This document shows positions 18,126 through 28,536 of a DNA stretch of 64,000 nt, one piece after another. The translations under genes were made by a program, and so were the position numbers. Under the pieces are notes generated by a model that saw nothing but the letters and a program-made list of their open reading frames with translations, had not been told where the DNA came from and made no database searches. Source of the stretch: Wolbachia endosymbiont (group A) of Anomoia purmunda (GTDB lineage: Bacteria > Pseudomonadota > Alphaproteobacteria > Rickettsiales > Anaplasmataceae); assembly GCF_947251545.1 (NCBI RefSeq), contig NZ_OX366362.1, positions 62,001 to 126,000 of the forward strand, written 5' to 3'. The stretch's first letter is position 1. Every line of letters begins with the position of its first letter.

Positions 18126-18306
18126 TGTCATGCAAGTAGCCTCCCCCCCCTGTCATCCCAGTGCCCAGACACTGGGATCCAGGAAAGTTTGCTTGTAAGC
18201 AAGCAAACTAGCATAGAAAGTGGTTACAACATTTTCGATGAGATTATATGGAAAGCTGGATCCCAGTGTCAAGCACTGGGATGACAAAAAAGGAGCACTG
18301 GAATGA
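18126..18306. repeat. Palindromic element cluster
   Basis: Several units of the GTCATCCCAGTGCC..GGGATCC type. The stretch 18,180-18,258 (AAGTTTGCTTGTAAGCAAGC ... ATGAGATTATATGGAAA) is an inverted copy of 26,870-26,947, so this cluster belongs to the larger inverted repeat pair. Confidence 0.75.
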
Positions 18307-18815
18307 CACCATTTTCGGTCTCTTAAATTGCTTTAGCCATAAACATTAAGAAATTTACCAAACGAAAAAAAAGGCAAAAGAAGCCCCGTGGTTGGCTAAT
18401 TACTTACATTATACTTTCAAGTATGGCGTTTTTTTATTCTAAACACTTAATAACCGCGATTTAGCTGCTTTTAAGCCGCAACTAATCTAAATTATAAACG
18501 TTAAGAAATTTACTAAACAGAAAAAAAGGCAAAAGAAATCCTAGGGTAGCTAGTTATTCACTATCCATTTTTTAAGTTGGCGTTTTTTAATGTTTTAAAT
18601 GCTTTATAAGCGTATTTCAGCTTGTATAGGTAAAAACCTAGAAATTTGATAAAGACATAAGGTGCACATAGTGCAAAAAATTAAACATGAGACGCCAGAT
18701 ACGTGAACTTTTTTGTCATTTAATCTGTACAGAGAAGATAAATAAATAGCTTCAGTTTCATGATAAGGGGGCTGGCGAAGGGTGTCAAGGAAGTTTTGCA
18801 TTTAATCCGTTTCTA
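18307..18815 (-). repeat. Promoter-bearing compound repeat, copy 2 (inverted, full)
   Basis: Read on the minus strand: TGCAAAACTTCCTTGACACC, a ~250-bp 5' block, then two related ~150-bp blocks that each contain a CTTTTGCCTTTTTTT tract followed by GTAAATTTCTTAA. It matches 26,350-26,835 block for block in the opposite orientation. The spacing between gatB and this repeat holds no other gene. Confidence 0.75.
18760..18788 (-). promoter_or_regulatory. Consensus sigma-70 promoter inside repeat copy 2
   Basis: On the minus strand TTGACA (18,788-18,783), a 17-bp spacer, TATCAT (18,765-18,760). Identical in hexamers and spacer to the copy at 26,371. Confidence 0.6.
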
Positions 18816-18915
18816 TGCGTAGAACAATCTGCATACCACTTAGCTAACATGAGTTTTGTTTTGACTTTTTGTGCTAATTTTGCAGAATATTAAGATTATC
18901 ATTTAAATAAAATAC

Positions 18916-20340
18916 ATGACGAAAGAGGATTGGGAAGCGGTAATTGGGCTTGAGGTACACGCTCAAGTTTCTTCTAATACGAAGCTATTTTCTAGCTCAT
19001 CAACGGAATTTGGTGCTGAGCATAACACTCAAGTTTCTCTAGTTGATGCAGCAATGCCAGGTACGCTGCCAATACTAAATTATTACTGCATAGAGCAAGC
19101 AATACGCACTGGTCTTGCACTTTCTGCAGAAATTAATAAGTGTTCTTACTTTGATCGGAAAAATTATTTTTATCCTGATTTACCGCAAGGTTACCAGATA
19201 ACCCAGTTTTTTGAGCCAATAGTTAAAAATGGTAGAGTATTTATCAACGATAATGAAAAAGAAGTAAGAATCGCGAGAATTCATTTAGAGCAAGATGCAG
19301 GAAAGAGCGTTCATGAGGAAAGCAAAACTTATGTGGATTTAAATCGTGCAGGGGTTGCTTTAATGGAAATTGTTTCAGAACCAGATCTCCGTTCATCTGC
19401 GGAAGCTGCAGAATGCATGAAAAAATTGAGGCAGATTTTGCGTTACATTGGTTCGTGTGATGGTGATATGGAAAAGGGATCACTTCGTTGTGATGCAAAT
19501 GTTTCTGTCCGTCTAAAAGGCAGTAGCACATTTGGCACTCGTTGTGAGATAAAAAATCTGAACTCGATACGTTATATTGTGCAAGCTATAGACTATGAAA
19601 TACAAAGGCAAATTGAAATTTTAGAAAGTGGGGAAGAAATAAGTCAAGATACCTTATTGTTTGATGTTGCTTCGGGAAAAACAAAAGTGATGCGAAACAA
19701 AGAGGATGCAAGCGACTATAGATACTTCCCTGAACCTGACTTGTTGCCAATTGAGGTAAGCCAGGATAAAATCGATTCTATTAAATCATCTTTGCCCGAG
19801 TTGCCAGATCAAAAAAAGCTGCGATACATTGGGGAATTGGGTATCAACGAATACGATGCAAACGTCATTACTTCCGATAAGGCAATTGCTGATTACTTTG
19901 AGGAATTGATAAAAAAACATGATTCAAAGCTCGCCGTTACCTGGTTAACTGTAGAGCTTTTCGGTCGTTTGAATAAAGCAGGTATTGATATTGTGAGCTC
20001 TCCAATCAAAGCGGATGCTTTGTCCGAACTCTTAGATTTTATCGTTGATGGAACGATCTCTGCTAAACTTGGCAAACAGGTATTCGATAGTATGTTTGAA
20101 ACTGGCAAACCTGCATCTTTAATTATAGAAGAGCAAGACCTAAAACAGATCACAGATAAAGGTCAAATAGCAGAAGTTATCGACAAAATCGTCAATAACA
20201 ACCAAGATAAAGTTCAAGAATACAAAAGCGGTAAAACAAAGTTATACGGATTCTTTGTCGGCGAAGTCATGAAACTTACCAAAGGAAAAGCCAGCCCTGA
20301 TGTCGTGAATTCAATTTTGAGTGAGAGATTAAGTAATTAG
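18916..20340 (+). CDS. gatB: Asp-tRNA(Asn)/Glu-tRNA(Gln) amidotransferase subunit B
   Basis: The tRNA-binding and kinase-like subunit of GatCAB, which amidates misacylated Glu-tRNA-Gln and Asp-tRNA-Asn. Signatures [27 protein letters not shown] and [12 protein letters not shown] in the cradle domain, and the C-terminal YqeY-like domain, are all intact; 474 residues is normal. gatA and gatC are not in this window. It stands alone between repeats. Confidence 0.96.
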   Translation: MTKEDWEAVIGLEVHAQVSSNTKLFSSSSTEFGAEHNTQVSLVDAAMPGTLPILNYYCIEQAIRTGLALSAEINKCSYFDRKNYFYPDLPQGYQITQFFEPIVKNGRVFINDNEKEVRIARIHLEQDAGKSVHEESKTYVDLNRAGVALMEIVSEPDLRSSAEAAECMKKLRQILRYIGSCDGDMEKGSLRCDANVSVRLKGSSTFGTRCEIKNLNSIRYIVQAIDYEIQRQIEILESGEEISQDTLLFDVASGKTKVMRNKEDASDYRYFPEPDLLPIEVSQDKIDSIKSSLPELPDQKKLRYIGELGINEYDANVITSDKAIADYFEELIKKHDSKLAVTWLTVELFGRLNKAGIDIVSSPIKADALSELLDFIVDGTISAKLGKQVFDSMFETGKPASLIIEEQDLKQITDKGQIAEVIDKIVNNNQDKVQEYKSGKTKLYGFFVGEVMKLTKGKASPDVVNSILSERLSN

Positions 20341-20492
20341 TTACATTTTTTTATTTACATAACAGCACATCTCGTAGATATTCCAAGGTCTTTGTTACGA
20401 TATCTCTACATCATGACATATAACTTTTTTACCATTTGTCGGTACTATTTTTAAAATTATGTGAGGTTGAGGATGCTTGAAGATCATCCTGT

Positions 20493-22253
20493 TTGGGGGC
20501 AAAATGTTCTCGCCATGGTATTGACTATCAAGAGTTGTGGCTCATATTATTTCTCATGCGTGTGATGGATAAAAAATGTCCTTTCCGCTTAGCTACAGAA
20601 TTGAAGTCAGCTGCAGGCTTTGATGATGTTGTTCTCCAATGTAAGCAAAATAAAACAACAATACATAGGTTTGTGCAAGTCAAACACAAACAAGATGGAA
20701 CTGAAAAAATCAGTGTAGGTAGCTTATTAACAAAGAGTGGTGAGTTTAATTTGTTGAAATACTTTATTGCTTATTTAAAGATCAAAAGTAATGGAAAGTT
20801 TAAGGGTGAGATGAAGTATTTTGCTATTGTTACGAATATTGATTTTGATTTCACAGATTCAGCACAACATGAAGTGAGAAAGATGAGAATGATGTCGAGT
20901 GGAAAGAATAAAGAAAAGGAAATTTCAGTTATAAGAATAGACACACAAGATGAGTTTCTGGATGTAGGTGATGGTGTAAGATATAAATTTGATAATAGTA
21001 TTATCTCATACTTGCAGGAAAATAAGGATTTTATAAAGGGTAAGGTAGGTAGAGAAGTCAGTGATAAAGAAGTTGAAGACTTTTTAAATGAACTAGTGTT
21101 TGCGGTTAATTTGCCCAATGAAAGTCAGCTAAAAGAATTGTTTAAAGGTGAGATGAGTGGTAGATTGGCCAAAAAGTTTGGCTATGTTGGTGACAATGAA
21201 ATCTTTTGCAATGACCTTCTGGAGAAAATATCAGACTGGGTGAAAGATATAAAAGGACGTTTTCTTTCGCCAGAAGAAGGAAAAGAATTTTTCCAAAAAG
21301 TGGAGCTATGGGCCAGCACTCTATGTGGGATAGAACGAGGGGTAAAGAAAGGGAATAAAGGAATTGATAAAATAGCAAAACAACAGCATAAGGATGTAAA
21401 ACACTGAATGAAATACATGCAGCTGTAACAGCGCAAAATAACAAGCAAAGGCCCCATAAGAAACCTTATGGTCCTCGTGACAAAAAATCGAAAGCAAGAG
21501 AAGAAGGAGATATAGAAGAATCAGATGAATTTGATGAAATAGAAGCTTTAGAATTTGTTAAAAGGGCTTTGAATATAGAAAACAATTTACAGAATAAGGA
21601 AATAAAAAAGCTAGCACAGGAACTACAATATTCCCAATTGGCTTTAAAACTAGCGGTTACATATATTAGTGAAGAAAATATTGTATTTAGTCATAGGGGT
21701 AGAAAAAGGATTAGAGTTGGTGGCTATCTGAAAAAGTGTGAAAAGATAGCAGAGAAGCTACTTGACTTTAAGTCCAAATATAAAAGTGATCGTTATGCTA
21801 AGGCAACTTTCATAACTTGGAAAATTACAATTGATGCTATAGCGCAAAAAAAATTTGGGCCGGAAGCATTGAGCATTCTCGAGATAATTGCCTATTTTTC
21901 TCCTAATGAGATTTATATAGAAGAAATCTTTTCACAGCAAGTAGCTAATGATAAAGAAGCGTTGTGGAATGCTGTTGAGTTACTTAATCGATATTCAATG
22001 ATTAAATTAAGGGAAGGAGTAGTAAATATTTACAGACTAGTGCGAAAGGTGACTAGATTAAAATTACAAGAGAAAGGCCGAGAAGAAGAGGTCTTAAGGA
22101 AAGCTCTAGAATTGATAAACAGTTATGATGTATTAATAGATAATTCTATTGTTGCATCTGTTTGGGGATATGTGAGTAAGTATGGTGAGTTAATTGACGA
22201 ATTTTACTTTAATCCTATTTATGGTAAATGGAAATATACACCGTTGCATTCGC
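20493..22253 (+). pseudogene. Broken PD-(D/E)XK-like nuclease / NB-ARC-type protein
   Basis: The first frame (20,493-21,407, TTG start) has GIDYQELWLILFLMR, then FDDVVLQ and VQVKHKQ, a D..QxK pattern like the PD-(D/E)XK fold of Cap4/DUF4297-type nucleases. A frameshift near 21,390-21,405 moves to a second frame, open from 21,392 to 22,270. It reads EALEFVKRAL, KLAQELQYSQLALKLAVTYI and ALSILEIIAYFSPNEI, which looks like the ARC region of an NB-ARC (STAND) ATPase. No P-loop is visible, so the nucleotide-binding part seems deleted. The C-terminus, expected to be TPR-like, is cut off at 22,254 by an IS4-family element. The assignment is by pattern recognition. Confidence 0.6.
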
Positions 22254-23563
22254 CATACGCGTCAAGTTAAGGAAAAGTGTAAGTAAAATTGATAGAGTGA
22301 AGGAAAAGAATAAGGTATAAGTTCTCTTGGATATGTGAATGAGAGAACTTACAATGGACAGAATAGCTTGCTTATCAAAAGACCTCAATGAATTCTTTAA
22401 TGAAAAAGCAGACGAAATATCAATTGCAGTAGGTTTTATAAAAAGAAAGAGAAAACTTAATGGCTCATCATTCATAAAAGCTATGGTTTTTGGTAACATA
22501 GGAGTTGGTGATTGCAGCATAGAAACAATGTGCCAATTGCTAAATGAAGACTCGATAGAAATTACAAAACAGGGTTTGGATTATATTAGCCTGCCCAGTA
22601 GCATGGAAGATATGTACAAAGGATATGGGAGTAGCTATAGAGATTGTGAGAGTAATACCAAATCAGGAATAAAGCTGCAGTTAGTCTTTGATTACCTGAA
22701 CCAAGCGCTAGATAAGTTAAATTTAATAGAAGGAATAAGGTCGGATCAAGGTTATAGGGATTATCTGAACGGTTTATCAGCCAATGATTTGCTAATATTT
22801 GATTTGTGCTACTTTGTGCCTAGTTCTTTTAAACAGATTGATGAAGCAGGTGCATATTTTGTTAGTCGTTATAAGTCTGATACCAATATATATGATATAG
22901 AAACAAATCAAAAAATAGAGTTGTTGGAATGTTTAGAAGGTCAATCCCTTCTAGAGATGGAAGTGCTATTAGGAAAAGAAGTAAAAATTAAAGTGAGAAT
23001 TATATGTCAAAAATTAACTGAAGAACAGTCTATAATTAGAAGAAGAAGGGCTAATAAGTTAGCAAAATCACATGGATATACATCTTCTCAAAAGAATCAA
23101 AAATTGCTGGATTGGTCGATATTCATAACTAACGTTCCAGAGAGTAAAATCAGCGCTGAACAAGTATTAACAGTTTACAGGGTAAGATGGCAGATTGAAT
23201 TATTATTTAAATTGTATAAGAGTCACATCAGGCTTGACGAACTTAAAGGAAAACCATACAGAGTATTATGTGAACTATACGCTAAATTGTGCGCAATTCT
23301 TATATTTCATGGAATAGTTGGTTGTATAAAACTGAAAGAGAATACAGAGCTGAGTTTAACAAAGGCATTCATTGAATTAAAAAGAAGGATTAGGGAGTTG
23401 TTTTTAGCGTTAAGCAGTAAAATTAATAATTTGAGAATTTTCCTGAAAAAACTTACCACAGACTGGTCACAATTTTCTGTGAAAGATAGATATAGAAAAA
23501 CTAGAGTATCCACCTTAAGTTCATTGAATTTTCTTACCCTTGCTTCTTAACTTGACGCGTATG
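22254..23563 (+). mobile_element. IS4-family insertion sequence, copy A (internally deleted)
   Basis: Bounded by CATACGCGTCAAGTTAAG at 22,254 and its complement ending at 23,563. It is 1,310 bp, against 1,444 bp for the otherwise near-identical copy B (58,314-59,757, opposite orientation). The difference is a 135-bp in-frame deletion in the transposase plus a small change at the right end. It interrupts the NB-ARC-type gene. No target duplication is evident. Confidence 0.85.
22339..23550 (+). pseudogene. IS4-family transposase lacking its first catalytic Asp
   Basis: 403 residues, in frame, but missing 45 residues found in copy B (between QGLD and YISLPSS). The lost stretch contains SIKLLDSS, the likely first aspartate of the DDE triad. 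The second Asp (LLIFDLCYF) and the YRVRWQIELLFKLYK signature with the catalytic Glu remain. It should be catalytically dead although the frame looks open. Confidence 0.8.
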
Positions 23564-23749
23564 TTTTACATTAGCCTCTGCCATACCAATCTGGGATCTA
23601 GAGGATTTAGTTAATATGTATAGTTGCTTACGCTAGTTATCTATATTAAATTTCAATGGATCGAAATAAATATTTATAAAATTTTGATAAATATTTATTT
23701 TGTTTTTTATAACTAAAGTATCTATAATCCTAAATTTTAGCTGAGATTC

Positions 23750-24970
23750 ATGTTGCAGAGGAATTTTTTAATCTGGTTGTTGGCGTCACTGTTTTATGCA
23801 TACCAATATATATTACGCGTAATCCCAAACATAATTGCGCCTGAATTAATAACAAAATTTAACATAAGTATTGCAGATGTTGGCCAGTTTGGCGGGTTAT
23901 ACTATGTAGGCTATACGCTAGCTCATATACCTATTGCTCTTTTCCTCGATAGATTTGGACCAAAGTTTGTTTTGCCTGCTTGTACCATTTTGACATTTAC
24001 CGGAACATTACCTCTTATATGCTTTGATGAGAGGAGTTATTCAATAATTGGAAGAATAATTGTGGGAATTGGGTCATCCGCTTCGGCAATTGGAATCTTT
24101 AAAGTTGCAAGCATGTATTTCTCGCAAGAAAAATCAGCAAGAATGGCCAGCTTATCTATAATAATAGGGTTACTAGGAGCTATTTATGGTGGATTACCCC
24201 TGGACTTCTTACTCGATAAATTTGGTTGGGACTATGTTATTTACACTTTCTCAGCGTTTGGTTGTTTGCTTGCCTTGCTGTTATTCTTTGTAACGCCAAG
24301 CAGTAACCTCCAGGAAGGGGAGATTGGTAATGTATTTCAGGATTTAAAAACTGTGCTTCTCAACAAATATATCATTCTAATCAGCTTTTTTGGTGGCTTA
24401 ATGGTTGGCCCATTGGAAGGTTTTGCTGATGGTTGGGCAAAAGCATTCTTATGCGAGGTATATCAAATGACCGGAGATTTGGCATCTTCACTTTCTTCTC
24501 TCGTGTTCGTAGGCGTGGGAGCTGGATCGTTCTTTTTGGCTTACTTTCTAGAGAAATATCCAAATAAACATTATGAAGCAATTATTGCATGTTCTTTTGC
24601 AATGATTGCCAGTTTCCTCTTGCTTTTCACGCAGGCTGGCGGTCTGTATATTGCATTGCCGGCACTCCTTGTTATTGGCTTCGCATCTGGATATCAGGTG
24701 GTTACCATTTACAAAGCGATAAGTTATGTGAATAATAACTTGGTAGGCTTGGCGACAGCTGTGTCAAATATGATAGTCATGGTTTTTGGCTATTTTTTTC
24801 ACACTGGGATCGCAAAAATAATAGATTTGTGTTGGGATAGAACAGTAATACAAGGAAATCCTGTGTATGGTGCTGAATTGCTGATAAAAGCAACATCAAT
24901 TATTCCTGTGTGTTTGCTAATAGCTGTTTTTGGGCTCTTATGGTTAAAAAAGCAGGACAAGCAGTCTTAA
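23750..24970 (+). CDS. Major facilitator superfamily transporter
   Basis: A 406-residue protein with about 12 membrane helices in two halves. The loop 2-3 motif reads LFLDRFGPKFVLP (MFS motif A) near residues 64-76. The helix-5 region reads LLGAIYGGLPLDFLLDKFGW. The substrate is not identifiable; related Rickettsiales transporters are annotated as sugar-phosphate or proline/betaine types. The ATG at 23,750 follows a weak purine stretch. glyA begins 67 bp after its stop. Confidence 0.88.
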   Translation: MLQRNFLIWLLASLFYAYQYILRVIPNIIAPELITKFNISIADVGQFGGLYYVGYTLAHIPIALFLDRFGPKFVLPACTILTFTGTLPLICFDERSYSIIGRIIVGIGSSASAIGIFKVASMYFSQEKSARMASLSIIIGLLGAIYGGLPLDFLLDKFGWDYVIYTFSAFGCLLALLLFFVTPSSNLQEGEIGNVFQDLKTVLLNKYIILISFFGGLMVGPLEGFADGWAKAFLCEVYQMTGDLASSLSSLVFVGVGAGSFFLAYFLEKYPNKHYEAIIACSFAMIASFLLLFTQAGGLYIALPALLVIGFASGYQVVTIYKAISYVNNNLVGLATAVSNMIVMVFGYFFHTGIAKIIDLCWDRTVIQGNPVYGAELLIKATSIIPVCLLIAVFGLLWLKKQDKQS

Positions 24971-25037
24971 AATTGCTTGTGGTAAATGTACATCTTAATA
25001 TCATTGAATTAAAGCAAATTAAAGCGGGGTTTGATCT

Positions 25038-26315
25038 ATGATAAGTGCTTTAAAAAAAGTCTGTGGCTCTAAAAATAATTTAAAGTCTTTTGATAACGAG
25101 GTTTATCAATCTATAGAAAAAGAATTACAACGCCAAAAATCACAATTGCAATTAATTGCATCAGAAAATTTTGCAAGCAAAGCGGTAATGGAGGCACAAG
25201 GCTCTTTTCTGACTAATAAATACGCAGAAGGTTATCCAGGCAGAAGATATTACTGTGGTTGTGAGCATGTGGACAAAGTTGAAAGTCTGGCTATAGAAAG
25301 ACTTTGTAAGTTGTTTGGTGTAAAATTTGCAAACGTTCAGCCTCACTCTGGTTCTCAGGCGAATCAAGCAGTGTTTGCTTCACTACTTGCTCCAGGTGAT
25401 ACAATACTTGGATTGTCACTGAATTGCGGTGGGCATCTAACTCATGGTGCGGCACCAAGCCTTTCTGGTAAATGGTTTAAGTCGATTCAATATACAGTGA
25501 ATAAAGACACTTACTTGCTGGATATGGATGAGATAGAAAAGCTGGCGCTGGAGCATAAACCAAAATTGATCATAGCTGGTGCTTCTGCTTATCCAAGAAA
25601 AATGGACTTCAAACGCTTTCGCGAAATTGCAGATAGAGTTGGTGCTTATTTGCTTGCAGACATTGCCCACTATGCGGGGCTTGTTGCAGCAGGTGAATAT
25701 CCGTCTCCTGCTGAATATGCGCATGTTATGACTTCCACAACTCACAAAACTTTGCGTGGTCCTCGTGGTGGAATAGTGATGACCAATGATGAAGCATTAC
25801 ACAAAAAAATTCAATCTGCAGTTTTTCCAGGATTGCAGGGCGGGCCACTTATGCATGTGATAGCTGCAAAAGCTGTTGCATTTAAAGAAGCATTAGCGCC
25901 AGAGTTTAAAACTTATAGCAAGAAAGTCGTGGAAAATGCGAAAGTGCTGGCTCAAGAATTGCAAAAACATGGACTCAACATTATAGCCGGTGGCACTGAC
26001 TCTCATATAGTGCTAGTTGACTTAAGATCGCAGAAATTAACCGGAAAAGACGTTGTAGATAGCCTTGAAAGGGCTGGTATTACCTGCAATAAAAACTCTG
26101 TGCCATTTGACACAGAAAAGCCAACCATTACCTCAGGGCTCCGTTTTGGCACCGCTGCTGAGACAACACGCGGACTTGAGGCAGAAAATTTTAAAGAAAT
26201 AGCCGGCCTAGTAAATGAAGTGGTTCAGGGATTGATCAGCGGAAATAGCTCAAGTGCCGAAAAAGCAGTAAAAACTAAAGTTGAAAGGATTTGTAGTAAT
26301 TTTCCTATTTATTAG
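25038..26315 (+). CDS. glyA: Serine hydroxymethyltransferase
   Basis: A PLP enzyme that interconverts serine and glycine with tetrahydrofolate and is the main source of one-carbon units. [11 protein letters not shown], the glycine-rich [14 protein letters not shown], and the PLP-lysine motif [15 protein letters not shown] (lysine near residue 237) are intact. GGGG about nine bases upstream supports ATG 25,038. Normal length at 425 residues. Confidence 0.97.
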   Translation: MISALKKVCGSKNNLKSFDNEVYQSIEKELQRQKSQLQLIASENFASKAVMEAQGSFLTNKYAEGYPGRRYYCGCEHVDKVESLAIERLCKLFGVKFANVQPHSGSQANQAVFASLLAPGDTILGLSLNCGGHLTHGAAPSLSGKWFKSIQYTVNKDTYLLDMDEIEKLALEHKPKLIIAGASAYPRKMDFKRFREIADRVGAYLLADIAHYAGLVAAGEYPSPAEYAHVMTSTTHKTLRGPRGGIVMTNDEALHKKIQSAVFPGLQGGPLMHVIAAKAVAFKEALAPEFKTYSKKVVENAKVLAQELQKHGLNIIAGGTDSHIVLVDLRSQKLTGKDVVDSLERAGITCNKNSVPFDTEKPTITSGLRFGTAAETTRGLEAENFKEIAGLVNEVVQGLISGNSSSAEKAVKTKVERICSNFPIY

Positions 26316-26349
26316 CTGTGGTAATTTATGTGGTGTCATCCAAGTAGCC

Positions 26350-26835
26350 CGCAGAAACGAAAAAACTTACTTGACACCCTTCGCCAGCCCCCTTATCATG
26401 ATACTGAAGCTATTTATTTATCTTCGCAATCTCTGCAGTAGATTAATGACAAAAAAACTTAATGTATTTGGCGTAAATCATGCTTAATTTTTTGCACTAT
26501 GTGCACCTCATGTCTTTATAAAACTTCTAGGTTTCTACCTATACAAGCCGAAACGCGCTGTTTAAGACAGTAAAAGACGTCAAATAGACAAGGGAGAATT
26601 TGAATACTAGCTACCCTAGGGTTTCTTTGCCTTTTTTTCCACTTAGTAAATTTCTTAACGTTTGTAATTTAGGTTAGTTGCATTTAAAAGCAGCTAAATT
26701 CCAGCGTTTAGAATAAAAAACGCCAATATTTTGAAGTACATATAAATAACTAGTTAACCATGGGGCTTCTTTTGCCTTTTTTTTCATTTGGTAAATTTCT
26801 TAATGTTTATGGCTAAAGCAATTTAAGAGACCGAA
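26350..26835 (+). repeat. Promoter-bearing compound repeat, copy 3 (full)
   Basis: The same block order as copy 2 but in the plus orientation: TTGACA..TATCAT promoter, a 5' block with GCACTATGTGC hairpin potential, then two related blocks with CTTTTTTT..TAGTAAATTTCTTAACG and CTTTTTTTTC..TGGTAAATTTCTTAATG. No convincing gene lies within. Confidence 0.75.
26371..26399 (+). promoter_or_regulatory. Consensus sigma-70 promoter inside repeat copy 3
   Basis: TTGACA (26,371-26,376), 17 bp, TATCAT (26,394-26,399). It follows glyA by 55 bp in the same orientation, yet the same unit also occurs away from any downstream gene. Confidence 0.6.
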
Positions 26836-26837
26836 AA

Positions 26838-27280
26838 TGGTGTCATTCCAGTGCTTGGCACTGGAATCCAGTTTTCCATATAATCTCATCGAAAATGTTG
26901 TAACCACTTTCTGTGCTAGTTTGCTTGCTTACAAGCAAACTTTCCTGGATCCCAGTGTCAAGCACTGGGATGACGAGAAAGGAGCACTGGGATCTATTTT
27001 GCATGTAACTCCAATTGTGTTTTGGCATAAAACGCGACGCATATTAGACTTATTTGCAAGCAAAGCTTGCTAGATCCCAGTGTCAGCTACTTGGATGACA
27101 GGAGAAAGAGGCACTGGAATGACAAAGTGGAGTGTCTGCTTCTGTCATCCTATGATAGCTAAAAAGACCTGGTCACGCGCTGGAATGACGTAGCGGGGTG
27201 TTCTCCGAGTCCTTTTTTCCGTCATCTGAGGACCGTATGACGTCATCCAAGTAGCGTGACTACTTGGATCTAGCGCTGGA
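26838..27280. repeat. Palindromic element cluster
   Basis: Six or more units of the GTCATTCCAGTGC / GCACTGGGATGAC / CCAAGTAGC type, including a full hairpin at about 26,945-26,975. The 26,870-26,947 part is the inverted partner of 18,180-18,258. The cluster runs into the 3' end of the repeat-protein gene, whose last codons are palindromic-element-like. Confidence 0.75.
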
Positions 27281-28366
27281 TTACCAATCCGCAGAAATTG
27301 GAGCACTTGGATCACTTGGAATCTCAAAATGCTGTTGTGACATTACTTCTCTTACAGCTCCTTGAAATCCATTATTACTAGCATTGACATCAATTGTAAC
27401 GCTTGTTTTGAATTTGTCATCGCTTGTGAGTTTAGTAAATATTGCATCCTCTGATGGAATTAGTCCTCTACTGTTTAAGAACTGTTTTGCTGTTTGTTCA
27501 GTTCCAGCATTATACTCTGCTGTATCTGTGCTAGCTATGGCGTCTCCCAATTTATCCACTAGAATTGATTTGTCGCCGTCTTTTGCAGGAAGTATAGCTT
27601 CCGCGAAAGCTGTTTTGTTTTTTGCATCTGTAAGGTTGGAAGCATTGATTTTAGCAAATGTAGTACCTAGTTTGGTTTCAGCGATGTTTTTTGGATTAGC
27701 TGCAGCTCCATCTGTTACATCAAATACTTTCCCTACAAAGTCTTTGTCAATATTGGAACCATCAGTTTTAGCAAAAGGATATTTATCAGCTAAGAAATCT
27801 TTTGCTATTTTTTCATGACCGGCAGCACCATATACTTTGTCGTCAACGGTATCTTGAACCCTATCCAAAGCTTCCCCAAGTTTATTTACTAAAATTGATT
27901 TTTTGCCATCTTGTACAGCAAGTATAGCTCCCGCAACATCTTTATTCGCTACTTCCTCCGCAAGAACTGTTTTTGTACCAGCAGCATTTTTTACGCCAAG
28001 AATTTCTTTCACAACATCTTTGTTTGCTACTTCCTCCGCAAGAACTGTTTTTGTACCAGCAGCATTTTTTACGCCAAGAATTTCTTTCACAACAGGCTCT
28101 TTTGTTACTTCTTTTACAAGGATTGATTGCGTATCGGCAACATTTTCTTTTGCACTAAATATAGCTTTCACAACATCTTTTTCTGCAACTTTTGTTGCAA
28201 GATCTATAGTTTTAACAAACGCAGTATCTGCTGCTGTTTTAGTATACATTTTTTGATTCTGGCCTGTTGTAAGCTTTATTGTCAGATTATCTATAAACGT
28301 ACCATCGTCTATAAGATTTTGTACTGTGGTTAAATTACCTTTACCAAATTCATCAGTCAACGCCAT
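27281..28366 (-). CDS. Tandem-repeat protein of unknown function
   Basis: A 361-residue acidic, Ala/Lys/Asp/Thr-rich protein without cysteine, signal peptide or membrane segment. I chose ATG 28,366 (MALTDEFGKGNLT), preceded by GGAGAG; the frame extends further upstream through repeat-like sequence that is unlikely to be coding. Residues about 93-144 hold two almost identical 26-residue units (KDVVKEILGVKNAAGTKT plus VLAEEVAN), encoded by 78-bp direct repeats at 27,936-28,013 and 28,014-28,091. A third, weaker unit precedes them. Looser repeats (SILVNKLGEAL, SILVDKLGDAI) follow. The C-terminus (FEIPSDPSAPISADW) is encoded by palindromic-element-like DNA. No function can be given. Confidence 0.7.
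   Translation of the reverse strand: MALTDEFGKGNLTTVQNLIDDGTFIDNLTIKLTTGQNQKMYTKTAADTAFVKTIDLATKVAEKDVVKAIFSAKENVADTQSILVKEVTKEPVVKEILGVKNAAGTKTVLAEEVANKDVVKEILGVKNAAGTKTVLAEEVANKDVAGAILAVQDGKKSILVNKLGEALDRVQDTVDDKVYGAAGHEKIAKDFLADKYPFAKTDGSNIDKDFVGKVFDVTDGAAANPKNIAETKLGTTFAKINASNLTDAKNKTAFAEAILPAKDGDKSILVDKLGDAIASTDTAEYNAGTEQTAKQFLNSRGLIPSEDAIFTKLTSDDKFKTSVTIDVNASNNGFQGAVREVMSQQHFEIPSDPSAPISADW
27936..28091 (-). repeat. Two 78-bp in-frame direct repeats
   Basis: Units 27,936-28,013 and 28,014-28,091 differ at only a few bases and keep the reading frame (26 codons each). This is a likely site of copy-number change between strains. Confidence 0.85.
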
Positions 28367-28479
28367 ATCACACTCTCCGTTAATTATAAAAACCATAGCA
28401 TGCATGAAAATAGTATAATTTTCATTAATGCTAGATTTTACATAAGATTTCCTTGAAGCTTGTTGTTTCAGAATTCTTC

Positions 28480-28532
28480 TCTTGTCATTCCAGTCCCCTC
28501 TCCTGTCATCCCAGTGCATGACACTGGGATCT
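28480..28532. repeat. Palindromic element pair
   Basis: GTCATTCCAGTCCCC followed by GTCATCCCAGTGCATGACACTGGGATC. It separates the GIY-YIG gene from the repeat-protein gene. Confidence 0.65.
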
Positions 28533-28536
28533 CATT

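Noticed and set aside
27384-28333. Several plus-strand frames with repeated peptides
   Set aside because: They mirror the in-frame 78-bp repeats of the minus-strand repeat-protein gene. Repeats create shadows in all frames; the minus-strand frame has the Shine-Dalgarno and the longest continuous reading.
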